DNA of 64,000 bases. Origin: Flavobacteriales bacterium. GTDB lineage: Bacteria; Bacteroidota; Bacteroidia; UBA10329. Position numbers and translations under genes: made by a program. Below are positions 26,764 to 35,197 of this stretch, piece after piece. The notes beneath the pieces are model-generated. The model saw nothing but the letters and a program-made list of their open reading frames with translations, did not search any database and was not told the DNA's origin. Numbering within the stretch: position 1 is the stretch's first letter; every line of letters begins with the position of its first letter. Where the stretch lies: positions 1-64,000 of the forward strand of contig JACJZP010000012.1 of the NCBI GenBank assembly GCA_020635535.1, in the 5' to 3' direction.

Positions 26764-28959
26764 ATGAGAAAATTGAGATTCATATTAATAGTGTTGCTGT
26801 TCGCCTCCTTGGGTTCGGTGGCTCAGCAACAGAATATGGGTGTCGGTACGCTCAACCCAGATCAGTCTGCACTCCTAGAGCTGCAAGCCACCGACATGGG
26901 GCTGCTCATAACAAGAATGACCACCACTCAGAAACTTTCGATAAACAATCCCGCAACGGGTCTTCTTGTATACGATCTCAATACCAACTCCTTTTGGTAT
27001 TTCGATGGAACCCAGTGGGTTGAAGCCATCGGGCCACAAGGCCCTCAAGGTCCGCAGGGACCTACAGGTCCTGCAGGTTTGGCAGGAGCAGCCGGACCAA
27101 CGGGTCCAACAGGGCCCCAGGGGCCAGCAGGGGTCAATGGAACTCAAGGGATTAATGGCGCAACCGGGCCTCAAGGCCCTCCCGGACCAACAGGTCCACC
27201 GGGAGCAGATGGCGTAATAGGAGTTGATGGTGCAACAGGTCCACAGGGTGCACAAGGCCCCACAGGACCCACAGGAGCAGGTATACAAGGTCCAACAGGG
27301 CCCACGGGCCCTCAGGGTGTACCGGGCCCCACAGGTGCAATTGGCCCCACAGGAGCCGGATTATCGGGTCCCACAGGTCCTCAGGGTCCTACGGGTTCTC
27401 AAGGGCTGATCGGTCCAACCGGAGCAACGGGTGCCACAGGGGCTCCCGGTTCTCAAGGAATTCCGGGCCCGACCGGCCCTCAGGGCGTACAAGGCCCAAC
27501 AGGAACGGGTGTAGGAATCCCAGGCCCAACTGGACCCACGGGCCCTCAGGGTGTGCCGGGTCCCACAGGTGCAATTGGCCCTACAGGAGTTGGATTGCCT
27601 GGACCAACTGGCCCAATGGGTGCTACTGGCATTCCGGGAATACCCGGTCCTACAGGAGCTTTAGGCCCGCCCGGTATCACTGGCCCCGTAGGTCCTACAG
27701 GCGCAATTGGACCTCAGGGCAACCCTGGTCCTACAGGCCCTCAAGGCGTTCCGGGAATTGCAGGTCCGACAGGACCAACGGGTTTAGCTGGCCCCACAGG
27801 AAGCACAGGAGCAACGGGTCCAAGTGGTTTGATTGCACCTGGAAATTTGGGTCAAACACTGCGGCATAACGGAACCACATGGGAAGCAACAAGCAACCTG
27901 TTCAATGATCCGAACACGAACAATATTGGTATTGGAACTACCACAGCTACACTCTCGTTGGAGGTGGCTACAAATGATGCGATTGGTGTTCCTGCAGGAA
28001 CAACGGCACAAAGACCTTCAGGAACAGTTCCAACTGGCGCGATGAGGTGGAATACAGATCTGGGTAGCATGGAGGTTTACAATGGCTTTGCTTGGATGAA
28101 TATCAATACACCACCAATAGGTTCAACTTACATTCAGTGGGCCAATGCCGCTGATCCCAATACCATTTATCCGAATACGGTCTGGGTTTTTACTGATGTG
28201 GCCAATGGTAGTTTCATAAGAGCACGGGGCGGAGGGGCAAATGTTTCAACCGTTGGCGCGCTGACAGGAGCCGTACAGCAAGATGCTTTTCAGGATCACC
28301 AACACGCAGCAGCAGGCACTACTGGAGGGTCTGGCGTTCTGAATACAAGTGCGTCTGGTGCCCATATCCACAATTGGGGTGGCTGGTGGAGTACTGATGA
28401 TTCAAGGCAATATGATTTTGCATCTGGCAACGGAGATGGATTAGGAAACACCATTTCGGATGGAACGTTCTGGTGGGGAGGACCCAACGGGACAAGTACT
28501 GATTATACCACGAGACAGACCACATCGAATGGAAGTCACAGTCATGGCGGTTCAACGTCTGGTGCCAATCCTTACTCTGGAAATAAGTGGTTTCCCTATG
28601 ATGACAATTTGAGTTCAAATGCAACCAGCTTGGGTTCCGGCAGCAATGGTACCACATGTGGCTCGAGTTGGAACTCCGTTGAAACTGTTGGAAATTTCCT
28701 TGGGAGATTGGATGATAGCTGTATTAACCATGATCATACCATAAGTGCGGATGGCAGCCACCAACACAGCATGGATTTCTACGCACACAGACACTGGATT
28801 AAGGAAAGGGCAACAAGCAATGGCCCTGATCATCAGCATACCATTGCGAGCCACACGCATCCATTGAACGTTACGGTTAATGGCGCATCCACGGGTTCCT
28901 ACGCAGGTGAAACCAGACCTGATAACGTAGCAGTAATTTTTTGGCGAAGGATCAACTAA
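26764..28959 (+). CDS. Collagen-like protein 3 with tail-fibre-like HxH C-terminal domain
   Basis: 731 residues from ATG 26764; a longer frame from 26716 would overlap the previous gene and hide the signal peptide (ending SVAQQQ). The shared head domain (MGVGTLNPDQSALLELQA) leads to about 90 Gly-X-Y triplets. A short linker (NNIGIGTTTATLSLEV) follows, and then a phage-short-tail-fibre-like domain. That domain has repeated His-x-His pairs (HQHA, HIHN, HSHGG, HDHT, HQHS, HRH, HQHT, HTH) and ends GETRPDNVAVIFWRRIN, close to the ETRPxNVA ending of phage and tail-collar proteins. In T4 gp37 such HxH pairs hold metal ions inside a trimeric needle, so a metal-stiffened trimeric tip is likely. It probably forms a long fibre with a binding head. 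Confidence 0.82.
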   Translation: MRKLRFILIVLLFASLGSVAQQQNMGVGTLNPDQSALLELQATDMGLLITRMTTTQKLSINNPATGLLVYDLNTNSFWYFDGTQWVEAIGPQGPQGPQGPTGPAGLAGAAGPTGPTGPQGPAGVNGTQGINGATGPQGPPGPTGPPGADGVIGVDGATGPQGAQGPTGPTGAGIQGPTGPTGPQGVPGPTGAIGPTGAGLSGPTGPQGPTGSQGLIGPTGATGATGAPGSQGIPGPTGPQGVQGPTGTGVGIPGPTGPTGPQGVPGPTGAIGPTGVGLPGPTGPMGATGIPGIPGPTGALGPPGITGPVGPTGAIGPQGNPGPTGPQGVPGIAGPTGPTGLAGPTGSTGATGPSGLIAPGNLGQTLRHNGTTWEATSNLFNDPNTNNIGIGTTTATLSLEVATNDAIGVPAGTTAQRPSGTVPTGAMRWNTDLGSMEVYNGFAWMNINTPPIGSTYIQWANAADPNTIYPNTVWVFTDVANGSFIRARGGGANVSTVGALTGAVQQDAFQDHQHAAAGTTGGSGVLNTSASGAHIHNWGGWWSTDDSRQYDFASGNGDGLGNTISDGTFWWGGPNGTSTDYTTRQTTSNGSHSHGGSTSGANPYSGNKWFPYDDNLSSNATSLGSGSNGTTCGSSWNSVETVGNFLGRLDDSCINHDHTISADGSHQHSMDFYAHRHWIKERATSNGPDHQHTIASHTHPLNVTVNGASTGSYAGETRPDNVAVIFWRRIN

Positions 28960-30176
28960 TGAGAATTCAAACTCAAATAGCCCTGCTGCTGTTGCCCCTT
29001 TTTGCCGTGGCACAGGATGAGTTTGTCATCAACAACGGCACTGATATTCGCATTAACCCTGGCTGTCAAGTAATATTCGCAGAAGGAGGAATTCAGAACG
29101 CCTCTGGAGAGCTCTCCAATGCCGGTGAGGTTGTGGTTGAGGGAAACATTATCAACAGCGGAACACTTTCTGGTGGAGCTACCTCAGGGATTTTCAGGGT
29201 TTTGAATGATGTGGAGAACAATGGACTCATGCAGCCTGGTCAGAGCCTTTTTGAACTTTATGGTGATGCCCAATTCCTGAGAGGAAGTCAACAACTCGAT
29301 TTCTATGACCTTACCCTCACTGGTAGTGGCATAAAGTACATGCAGAAGGACATATCCACAGCTGGAACCCTTGACCTTACGGATCGCGAACTTCGGGCAG
29401 CATCTCATACCGTTTATCATACCAACACCTCAGCTGCTACCGTTCTTGCTATCCATAACGAAGGGTTCATTAGCGCGGATGCCGGTGGTGGACTTTCAAG
29501 AATGACCAACAGTTCGCAGGATTATTTCTTCCCTGTTGGCAGTACGGTCAACAATTTCAAGATACGGCCGGTTACCATTGCTCCACAGAGTGGAAACAAC
29601 ACATATAAGGTGAGGTATGTTCCTGGCCCAACTCCAAATGCCACCCAGCGTGGTGCTGAATTGTACTATGTCAACCCGATATTCTACCACCAGGTGGAAG
29701 CTACCGAAGGTTTTTCTTCGGGAGCATTGACGGTTTTCTATGAGGAATCGGAAGACGGACTTTTCGAAACACTGGCGCATTTGGAATCTGATTTCTGGCG
29801 AGAGAATGCCGGAACGGAAGAAGGTCCATTACTCGGTTCGGGACCCGAATTGACATCTTACAAGACCATAAGCTGGGATTTCTCCAGCCCTGAAATAGCG
29901 TTGGCAGCTTATTCAACAGAGCTGTTTGTGCCTAACGTTTTCTCACCGAATGAGGATGGACATAATGACGTGTTCAAACCTCGGGGAACAGAGCCGTTTG
30001 ACTATGAATTGAGAATCTACGACCGTTGGGGAAATCTTGTTTTCACTTCTGATGAGATTGATAAGGGTTGGGATGGAACATTCCGTGGTAAAGCCATGAA
30101 CAGCGCTGTTTTTGTGTACTATGTTCTAAGTGGCGACCAGGTAATTGATAAAGGAAATGTGACGTTGCTGAGATGA
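28959..30176 (+). CDS. T9SS type B cargo protein of the collagen-like operon
   Basis: 405 residues from ATG 28959, which overlaps the preceding stop (TAATG). Signal peptide (ending AVAQ). The body is beta-rich with GTDIRINPGCQVIFAEGG and several N/G repeats suggesting a beta-helix or stacked-strand domain. The C-terminus LFVPNVFSPNEDGHNDVFKP to DKGNVTLLR is a gliding-motility-associated type B sorting domain. This is the only protein of the operon with an obvious T9SS signal, and it is followed directly by a PorP/SprF gene, the usual pairing for type B cargo. It is therefore a candidate anchor or base for the fibres (inference). Confidence 0.85.
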   Translation: MRIQTQIALLLLPLFAVAQDEFVINNGTDIRINPGCQVIFAEGGIQNASGELSNAGEVVVEGNIINSGTLSGGATSGIFRVLNDVENNGLMQPGQSLFELYGDAQFLRGSQQLDFYDLTLTGSGIKYMQKDISTAGTLDLTDRELRAASHTVYHTNTSAATVLAIHNEGFISADAGGGLSRMTNSSQDYFFPVGSTVNNFKIRPVTIAPQSGNNTYKVRYVPGPTPNATQRGAELYYVNPIFYHQVEATEGFSSGALTVFYEESEDGLFETLAHLESDFWRENAGTEEGPLLGSGPELTSYKTISWDFSSPEIALAAYSTELFVPNVFSPNEDGHNDVFKPRGTEPFDYELRIYDRWGNLVFTSDEIDKGWDGTFRGKAMNSAVFVYYVLSGDQVIDKGNVTLLR

Positions 30177-31204
30177 GAAAGTTGATCTTGGGCATATTCT
30201 TATTGGCTTCGCTTTTTGCAAGGGCGCAAGACATTCATTTTGTCCAGTTCACGGAAACGCCACAACTCATTAACCCGGGCCAGACTGGTGTTTTCAATGG
30301 CGTGGCCAGGGTTATTGTCAACTACCGCGACCAATGGGCAAGTGTTGATGCACCTTATCGGACCTTTGGCTTCAATTACGACCATCGTATTACCAAAAAG
30401 AAGTGGAAAAAGGCGCACCTTTCTGTGGGATTGGCCGCTTACCGTGATGATGCCGGAGACCTTGGTATGCACACAACCTCCGGTGTGGTCAGCCTTTCCA
30501 GTACGTTGATCCTGACCCGAGAGCACTTCCTCACCGCAGGTGTTCAGGGAGGTGTTATCTACCGCGGCATAGATATGTCGAAGGCTGTTTGGGGCAGCCA
30601 GTACGATGGAGACGGCTACGACCCAACCATGGCTTCTGGCGAAATAAACCAGTTCAATAATTTCCTCTCGCCAGATGTCTCATTTGGCTTTGCTTGGAAC
30701 ATGAATGAGCCTAACGGAATCGGACCCTTCAGAAGTTTGCAGGCAAGAGCTGGCACAGGGCTTTTTCACTTGAACCGACCAAGGCAGAAGTTCAATTTAG
30801 GTGAGGATGACAAGCTTCATTTGCGTTGGACGCTCCATGCAGATGCCATGATGGGAATCGGCTCGGGAAGAAGTTATATTGTGCCCATGTTTCTGTTCCA
30901 ATTGCAAGGACCATCTACCGAAGCGGTTTTTGGAGGTATGTACCGCTTCTTGATCAGAGACGCAGCGCAGGTAACTGGCTTTGTGAAAGGTGGAGCAATT
31001 GGATTGGGAGCCACTTACCGTTGGGCAGATGCCATTACGCCAATGGTTTCTTTGGAATATCTTTGGTTCAGACTTGGGGTGAGTTATGATGTGAACGTCT
31101 CAAAACTTCGTAGAGCATCAGGATATCAAGGAGGATTGGAAGTGTCGCTCAAATTTGTGCTGGATGATGGCTTCTATTGGTCTGGCCGACAATCAAGAAA
31201 TTAA
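30173..31204 (+). CDS. PorP/SprF family protein of the collagen-like operon
   Basis: 343 residues. Signal peptide (ending ARAQ), then IHFVQFTETPQLINPGQTG, the divergent form of the PorP/SprF opening (xxFSQFxxxPxxxNPAxTG), and NYRDQWASVDAPYRTFGFNYD. The rest is an outer-membrane-barrel pattern of alternating strands. ATG overlaps the stop of the type B cargo gene (ATGA), indicating translational coupling. By analogy with SprF it should assist surface delivery or attachment of that cargo. It is only distantly similar to the PorP/SprF protein at 5038-5979, which fits separate partners. Confidence 0.88.
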   Translation: MRKLILGIFLLASLFARAQDIHFVQFTETPQLINPGQTGVFNGVARVIVNYRDQWASVDAPYRTFGFNYDHRITKKKWKKAHLSVGLAAYRDDAGDLGMHTTSGVVSLSSTLILTREHFLTAGVQGGVIYRGIDMSKAVWGSQYDGDGYDPTMASGEINQFNNFLSPDVSFGFAWNMNEPNGIGPFRSLQARAGTGLFHLNRPRQKFNLGEDDKLHLRWTLHADAMMGIGSGRSYIVPMFLFQLQGPSTEAVFGGMYRFLIRDAAQVTGFVKGGAIGLGATYRWADAITPMVSLEYLWFRLGVSYDVNVSKLRRASGYQGGLEVSLKFVLDDGFYWSGRQSRN

Positions 31205-31214
31205 TTAAAGTAAA

Positions 31215-32738
31215 ATGAGAATCAGACTTACTGTAATGTTCATGTGGGCATCCTTAATTGTAACTGCCCAGAACAACAACGTTGGAATTGGAACCAATAC
31301 TCCCAATGCCAGTGCCATTTTGGATGTGGAGTCAACGCAAAAAGGAATGTTGATTCCGCGATTGAACACCCTTCAACGCTTGGCAGTAAACAGTCCGGCC
31401 CAGGGGCTATTGGTTTACGACACCGATTTCGAATGTTTTTTCTATTTCAACGGAACCAGCAATGCTTGGGAGAATCTATGTTCTGGTAGCGGTGGGGTAA
31501 CAGGCCCAACCGGACCACAGGGACTGCAGGGTGTTCCGGGCCCTCCAGGGCAGAATGGTGCTGTTGGCCCAACAGGTCCACAAGGAGCTCAAGGCCTGGC
31601 AGGTGCAGACGGAGCAAATGGTGCAACGGGTCCTACCGGTCCAACTGGTCCTCAGGGCCCAACAGGTCCGGGAGGCACAGGTTCTGTCGGCCCAACCGGT
31701 CCTACAGGTCCGATCGGAGCAACAGGATTAGCGGGAGCCACAGGAGCGCAAGGTCCTACAGGAGCCACAGGTCCGATTGGCCCAACTGGTTCGCAAGGTC
31801 TGCAGGGAGTTCAGGGTCCAACTGGCGCTACGGGTGCAGATGGAGCTTTGAATGCATGGTCTTTAACCGGAAATGCTGGAACAACTCCACCAGTTAACTT
31901 CATCGGGACTACGGACAACTCTCCGTGGACTATCAGAACTAACAATGCAGAAAGAATGCGAATTACGGAGGTTGGCAATATTCGCATCGGGTCTACAGGA
32001 TTCGGTAACCAATGTGGAGGAACAACTTTTTCCGAAAATGCGCAGATCAAATTTTCGGTGGTAGGTGGCTACACATCTATCGGTAATTTGAATTCAGACC
32101 CCAATGTTGGTGGACTTCCACCTGTTACTACATGGACAGGTGGAGTCGGTTCGTTGATTGTTGGAATGAATAGGTCTGGAGGTACTAGCAATGTTGACTT
32201 TTGGAACAGTTCGGATCCAAATAATGGAATTGCGGCAACTTCGGTTTCTTACAGGGCATTTCAATTCAGGAATTTCCAGAACAACGGAGGCACCTGTGAG
32301 GAAAACCTACTTGCCACACTTTCAGGCCAGGGAGATTTAACGCTCAATCAATTCAACGGAAATGGAGGGGAATTCAGCGGTTGGGCTTTCAACAATATTT
32401 CAGATTCTCGAGCCAAGACAAATGTGCGTCCAATGGAAAGCGCCATTGACAAGGTGATGATGCTTAAACCAATACGTTACAACTATAGGAAAATTGATTA
32501 CGATCCAGGCTCGCTGCTCAACTTCTCATCAACTGCCAGTCAGGATGCGGAACTTGGTTTTTTGGCGCAGGAGGTTTTTGAGATCTATCCGGAAGTAGTT
32601 CGTAGACCTAAAGATGAATCGGTAGAGCTTTGGGCCATCGACTACAGTAAGCTAACGCCTATCCTTGTCAAGGCCATTCAGGAGCTCCAAAAGGAGGTGG
32701 AACTGCTTAAGGAACAGAATAAACAGCTGCACAAATAG
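31215..32738 (+). CDS. Collagen-like protein 4 with S74 chaperone domain
   Basis: 507 residues. Signal peptide (ending VTAQ), the shared head domain (VGIGTNTPNASAILDVES), about 38 Gly-X-Y triplets (residues of about 95-215), then RTNNAERMRITEVGNIRIGS and a beta domain. A C-terminal Peptidase_S74 domain carries the S-D-x-R-x-K motif (S396) and ends in a Leu/Glu coiled coil (ILVKAIQELQKEVELLKE). S74 domains trimerise and fold the fibre before them, then cut themselves off at the Ser. Here the cleaved part would be the last 112 residues. It closes the operon, with a terminator 21 bases after the stop. Confidence 0.85.
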   Translation: MRIRLTVMFMWASLIVTAQNNNVGIGTNTPNASAILDVESTQKGMLIPRLNTLQRLAVNSPAQGLLVYDTDFECFFYFNGTSNAWENLCSGSGGVTGPTGPQGLQGVPGPPGQNGAVGPTGPQGAQGLAGADGANGATGPTGPTGPQGPTGPGGTGSVGPTGPTGPIGATGLAGATGAQGPTGATGPIGPTGSQGLQGVQGPTGATGADGALNAWSLTGNAGTTPPVNFIGTTDNSPWTIRTNNAERMRITEVGNIRIGSTGFGNQCGGTTFSENAQIKFSVVGGYTSIGNLNSDPNVGGLPPVTTWTGGVGSLIVGMNRSGGTSNVDFWNSSDPNNGIAATSVSYRAFQFRNFQNNGGTCEENLLATLSGQGDLTLNQFNGNGGEFSGWAFNNISDSRAKTNVRPMESAIDKVMMLKPIRYNYRKIDYDPGSLLNFSSTASQDAELGFLAQEVFEIYPEVVRRPKDESVELWAIDYSKLTPILVKAIQELQKEVELLKEQNKQLHK

Positions 32739-32758
32739 CTTTCTGTAACAGTTGAGAG

Positions 32759-32797
32759 AATGCCCAGGTCTGAACGAGGTCTGGGCATTTTCTATAT
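32759..32797 (+). terminator. Terminator of the collagen-like operon
   Basis: AATGCCCAG pairs with CTGGGCATT around a 13-base loop that can add four further pairs, followed by TTTTCTATATTT. It ends the six-gene operon and lies upstream of the acs start, which supports ATG 32823 over a longer acs frame. Confidence 0.8.
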
Positions 32798-32822
32798 TTG
32801 GTATCCGCGCAAAAGCAAGGAT

Positions 32823-34721
32823 ATGATTCAGAAGATAAATTCGCTCGAAGAGTACCACCAACAATACAAACGAAGTGTAGAGGATCCCGAAGGTTTCTGG
32901 AACGAGAAAGCCGAAACTTTCAGGTGGAAAAGGAAGTGGAACCGAACGCTTGACTGGGAATTTGAAACGCCTTCGGTTAAATGGTTTCTGGGTGGAAAAT
33001 TGAACATCACGGAAAACTGCCTCGACCGTCATTTGGAAACCCGAGGTGACCAAGTGGCCATTCTCTGGGAACCGAACGAACCCAACGACCCGACCATCAA
33101 ACTTACCTACAAGCAACTGCATGCAGAAGTCTGCAAGTTTGCCAACGTGCTCAAAGCGAATGGTGCTAAAAAAGGAGACAGGATCTGTCTTTACATGCCA
33201 ATGGTTCCTGAATTGGCAATTGCAACTCTTGCCTGCGCGAGAATTGGAGCTATTCACTCGGTGGTTTTTGCTGGCTTCTCGGCCAAGGCATTGGCCGATA
33301 GAATACAAGATGCCACATGCAATATTGTGGTAACAGCAGATGGCGGTTTCCGAGGAGCAAAATCAATAGGTCTAAAATCCATTGTTGATGATGCGCTGGA
33401 AAGCTGCCCGAGCATCGAAAAATGCATCGTTTTCGAAAGGACCAAAGAAGCTGTGACCATGGTCGATGGCCGCGATGTCTGGTGGCATGAGGCCATGGCC
33501 CAAGCAAGTGCCGATTGTCCTGCCGAAGAAATGGATAGCGAAGACATGCTTTTCATCCTGTACACTTCGGGTTCAACCGGCAAACCGAAAGGTGTGGTTC
33601 ACACATGCGGTGGCTACATGGTTTACGCGGAGTACAGTTTCCGAAACGTATTTCAGTATGAGGAGGGCGACATTTATTGGTGTACTGCAGATATCGGTTG
33701 GGTAACAGGACATTCATATATCGTTTATGGACCGCTATTGGCTGGTGCAACAACTGTGATGTTTGAAGGTGTTCCAACCTATCCGGATGCGGGTCGATTC
33801 TGGGCTGTTTGCGATAAGCATCAGGTCAATCAGTTTTATACTGCACCTACGGCAATCCGTGCTCTTGAAGCCGCTGGTTTGGATTATGTGAAGCCGTACA
33901 AACTCGATAGTTTGAAGGTTCTCGGGTCTGTTGGGGAGCCCATCAATGAGGAGGCTTGGGAATGGTATCACAAGAATATCGGTAAGGAAAAATGCCCCAT
34001 TGTAGATACATGGTGGCAGACAGAAACAGGTGGTATTCTCATTTCGCCATTGGCCAATATCACGCCAACCAAGCCGAGTTTTGCTACACTACCATTACCA
34101 GGTGTTCAGCCTTGTTTGGTGGATAATGATGGCAACGAAATTGAAGGAAATGATGTGCAGGGCAATCTTTGCATGAAGTTCCCATGGCCAAGTATGCTGC
34201 GAACCACGTACGGAGACCACGAACGATGCAGAACCGTTTATTTCTCCACCTACAAAGGCAAGTATTTTACGGGAGACGGCTGTAGGAGAGACAAGGATGG
34301 TTATTACCGTATTACGGGTCGAGTTGATGATGTGATCAACGTTTCCGGCCACCGATTTGGAACGGCTGAAATTGAAGACGCCATTGATGAACACGAAAAC
34401 GTTGTGGAAACGGCTGTTGTGGGCTACCCACACGATATTAAGGGACAGGGAATTCATGCTTATGTTACCTGTTATCATGAGCCAGGCGATCTGGAAACAT
34501 TCAAGAAGGAGATCAATGCGGTTGTAGTTGACATGATCGGACCAATAGCCAAGCCCGATAGAATTCAAGTGGTTTCAGGATTGCCGAAAACCCGTTCGGG
34601 AAAGATCATGCGGAGAATTCTGAGAAAAGTTGCGGAAGGAGATGTCTCCAATCTTGGAGATACATCAACCTTACTTGACCCGAGTGTTGTAGAAGAAATC
34701 AAAAAAGGTGCAGGTTTGTAG
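32823..34721 (+). CDS. acs: Acetate--CoA ligase
   Basis: 632 residues, the usual length of acetyl-CoA synthetase. It catalyses acetate + ATP + CoA to acetyl-CoA through acetyl-AMP. The adenylate-forming P-loop YTSGSTGKPKGVVH is at about residues 247-260, and IGWVTGHSYIVYGPL and DTWWQTETGG are typical of Acs. The C-terminal catalytic lysine, the residue that is acetylated in well-studied homologues, lies in PKTRSGKIMRR (K594). The start at 32823 was chosen because an earlier in-frame ATG lies inside the preceding terminator. It is likely monocistronic, as a separate cassette follows. Confidence 0.97.
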   Translation: MIQKINSLEEYHQQYKRSVEDPEGFWNEKAETFRWKRKWNRTLDWEFETPSVKWFLGGKLNITENCLDRHLETRGDQVAILWEPNEPNDPTIKLTYKQLHAEVCKFANVLKANGAKKGDRICLYMPMVPELAIATLACARIGAIHSVVFAGFSAKALADRIQDATCNIVVTADGGFRGAKSIGLKSIVDDALESCPSIEKCIVFERTKEAVTMVDGRDVWWHEAMAQASADCPAEEMDSEDMLFILYTSGSTGKPKGVVHTCGGYMVYAEYSFRNVFQYEEGDIYWCTADIGWVTGHSYIVYGPLLAGATTVMFEGVPTYPDAGRFWAVCDKHQVNQFYTAPTAIRALEAAGLDYVKPYKLDSLKVLGSVGEPINEEAWEWYHKNIGKEKCPIVDTWWQTETGGILISPLANITPTKPSFATLPLPGVQPCLVDNDGNEIEGNDVQGNLCMKFPWPSMLRTTYGDHERCRTVYFSTYKGKYFTGDGCRRDKDGYYRITGRVDDVINVSGHRFGTAEIEDAIDEHENVVETAVVGYPHDIKGQGIHAYVTCYHEPGDLETFKKEINAVVVDMIGPIAKPDRIQVVSGLPKTRSGKIMRRILRKVAEGDVSNLGDTSTLLDPSVVEEIKKGAGL

Positions 34722-35188
34722 AACGCGGATGGCGCGGACCTTGCCGACAATCACGGATTGAAAATGTCCAATCTCCTTCATTCAGAGATTACAGGAACAA
34801 TACTTGAATGCTTTTATAAAGTGTACAATACACTAGGCTATGGTTTTTTGGAGAAAGTTTATGAACGTGCTTTAATGATTGAGCTGAGTGAGGCTGGATT
34901 GCAGTGCGTTTCTCAATATCCAATTAAAGTGCTTTATGAGGGAGATGAAGTAGGTGAATATTATGCAGACATTATTGTTGAAGACCTTGTGATAATTGAA
35001 TTGAAGGCAGCCGAAGGTCTTCGCGAAGAACACGAATATCAGCTCATCAATTACTTAAAAGCAACAGACATTGAAGTCGGGTTACTGCTTAACTTCGGCA
35101 CGAAACCTCAGTACAAACGAAAGATATTCTCGAATAATCGGAACTAAAAAATCCGCGAAGACCCGCTTGATCAGCGTTATCCGCGTTC
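34721..35188. repeat. Inverted-repeat-bounded cassette holding the GxxExxY gene
   Basis: GAACGCGGAT at 34721-34730 and its exact reverse complement ATCCGCGTTC at 35179-35188 flank the GxxExxY gene. Inside each end further pieces resemble CGCGGATT (CACGGATTGAAA on the left, AATCCGCGAAG on the right). The left end starts at the last base of the acs stop codon. The whole 468-base piece looks like an inserted unit. No transposase is present. Confidence 0.5.
34764..35147 (+). CDS. GxxExxY family protein
   Basis: 127 residues. GYGFLEKVYERAL carries the family-defining G-x-x-E-x-x-Y, and EYYADIIVEDLVIIELKAAE looks like a PD-(D/E)xK nuclease core (D...ExK), so a nuclease-like fold is likely. These short proteins are frequent in Bacteroidota, are often found in repeats or rRNA intervening sequences, and have no settled role. 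ATG 34764 was chosen; an upstream TTG adds two residues. The gene sits alone between inverted repeats, between acs and polA, which suggests a mobile or transplanted cassette. Confidence 0.88.
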   Translation: MSNLLHSEITGTILECFYKVYNTLGYGFLEKVYERALMIELSEAGLQCVSQYPIKVLYEGDEVGEYYADIIVEDLVIIELKAAEGLREEHEYQLINYLKATDIEVGLLLNFGTKPQYKRKIFSNNRN

Positions 35189-35197
35189 CAATAAAAA

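Noticed and set aside
24650..27574. Long antisense frames rich in Leu, Arg and Ser opposite the collagen repeats
   Set aside because: They are reverse reading of Gly-Pro-Thr/Gln codons; repeats leave antisense frames open by chance.
26764..28959. Prophage or tailocin because of the tail-fibre-like head and collagen stalk
   Set aside because: No capsid, terminase, sheath or lysis genes nearby; neighbours are signal-peptide and T9SS proteins.
32760..32822. N-terminal extension of acs
   Set aside because: It would translate through the operon terminator; family length fits the ATG at 32823.
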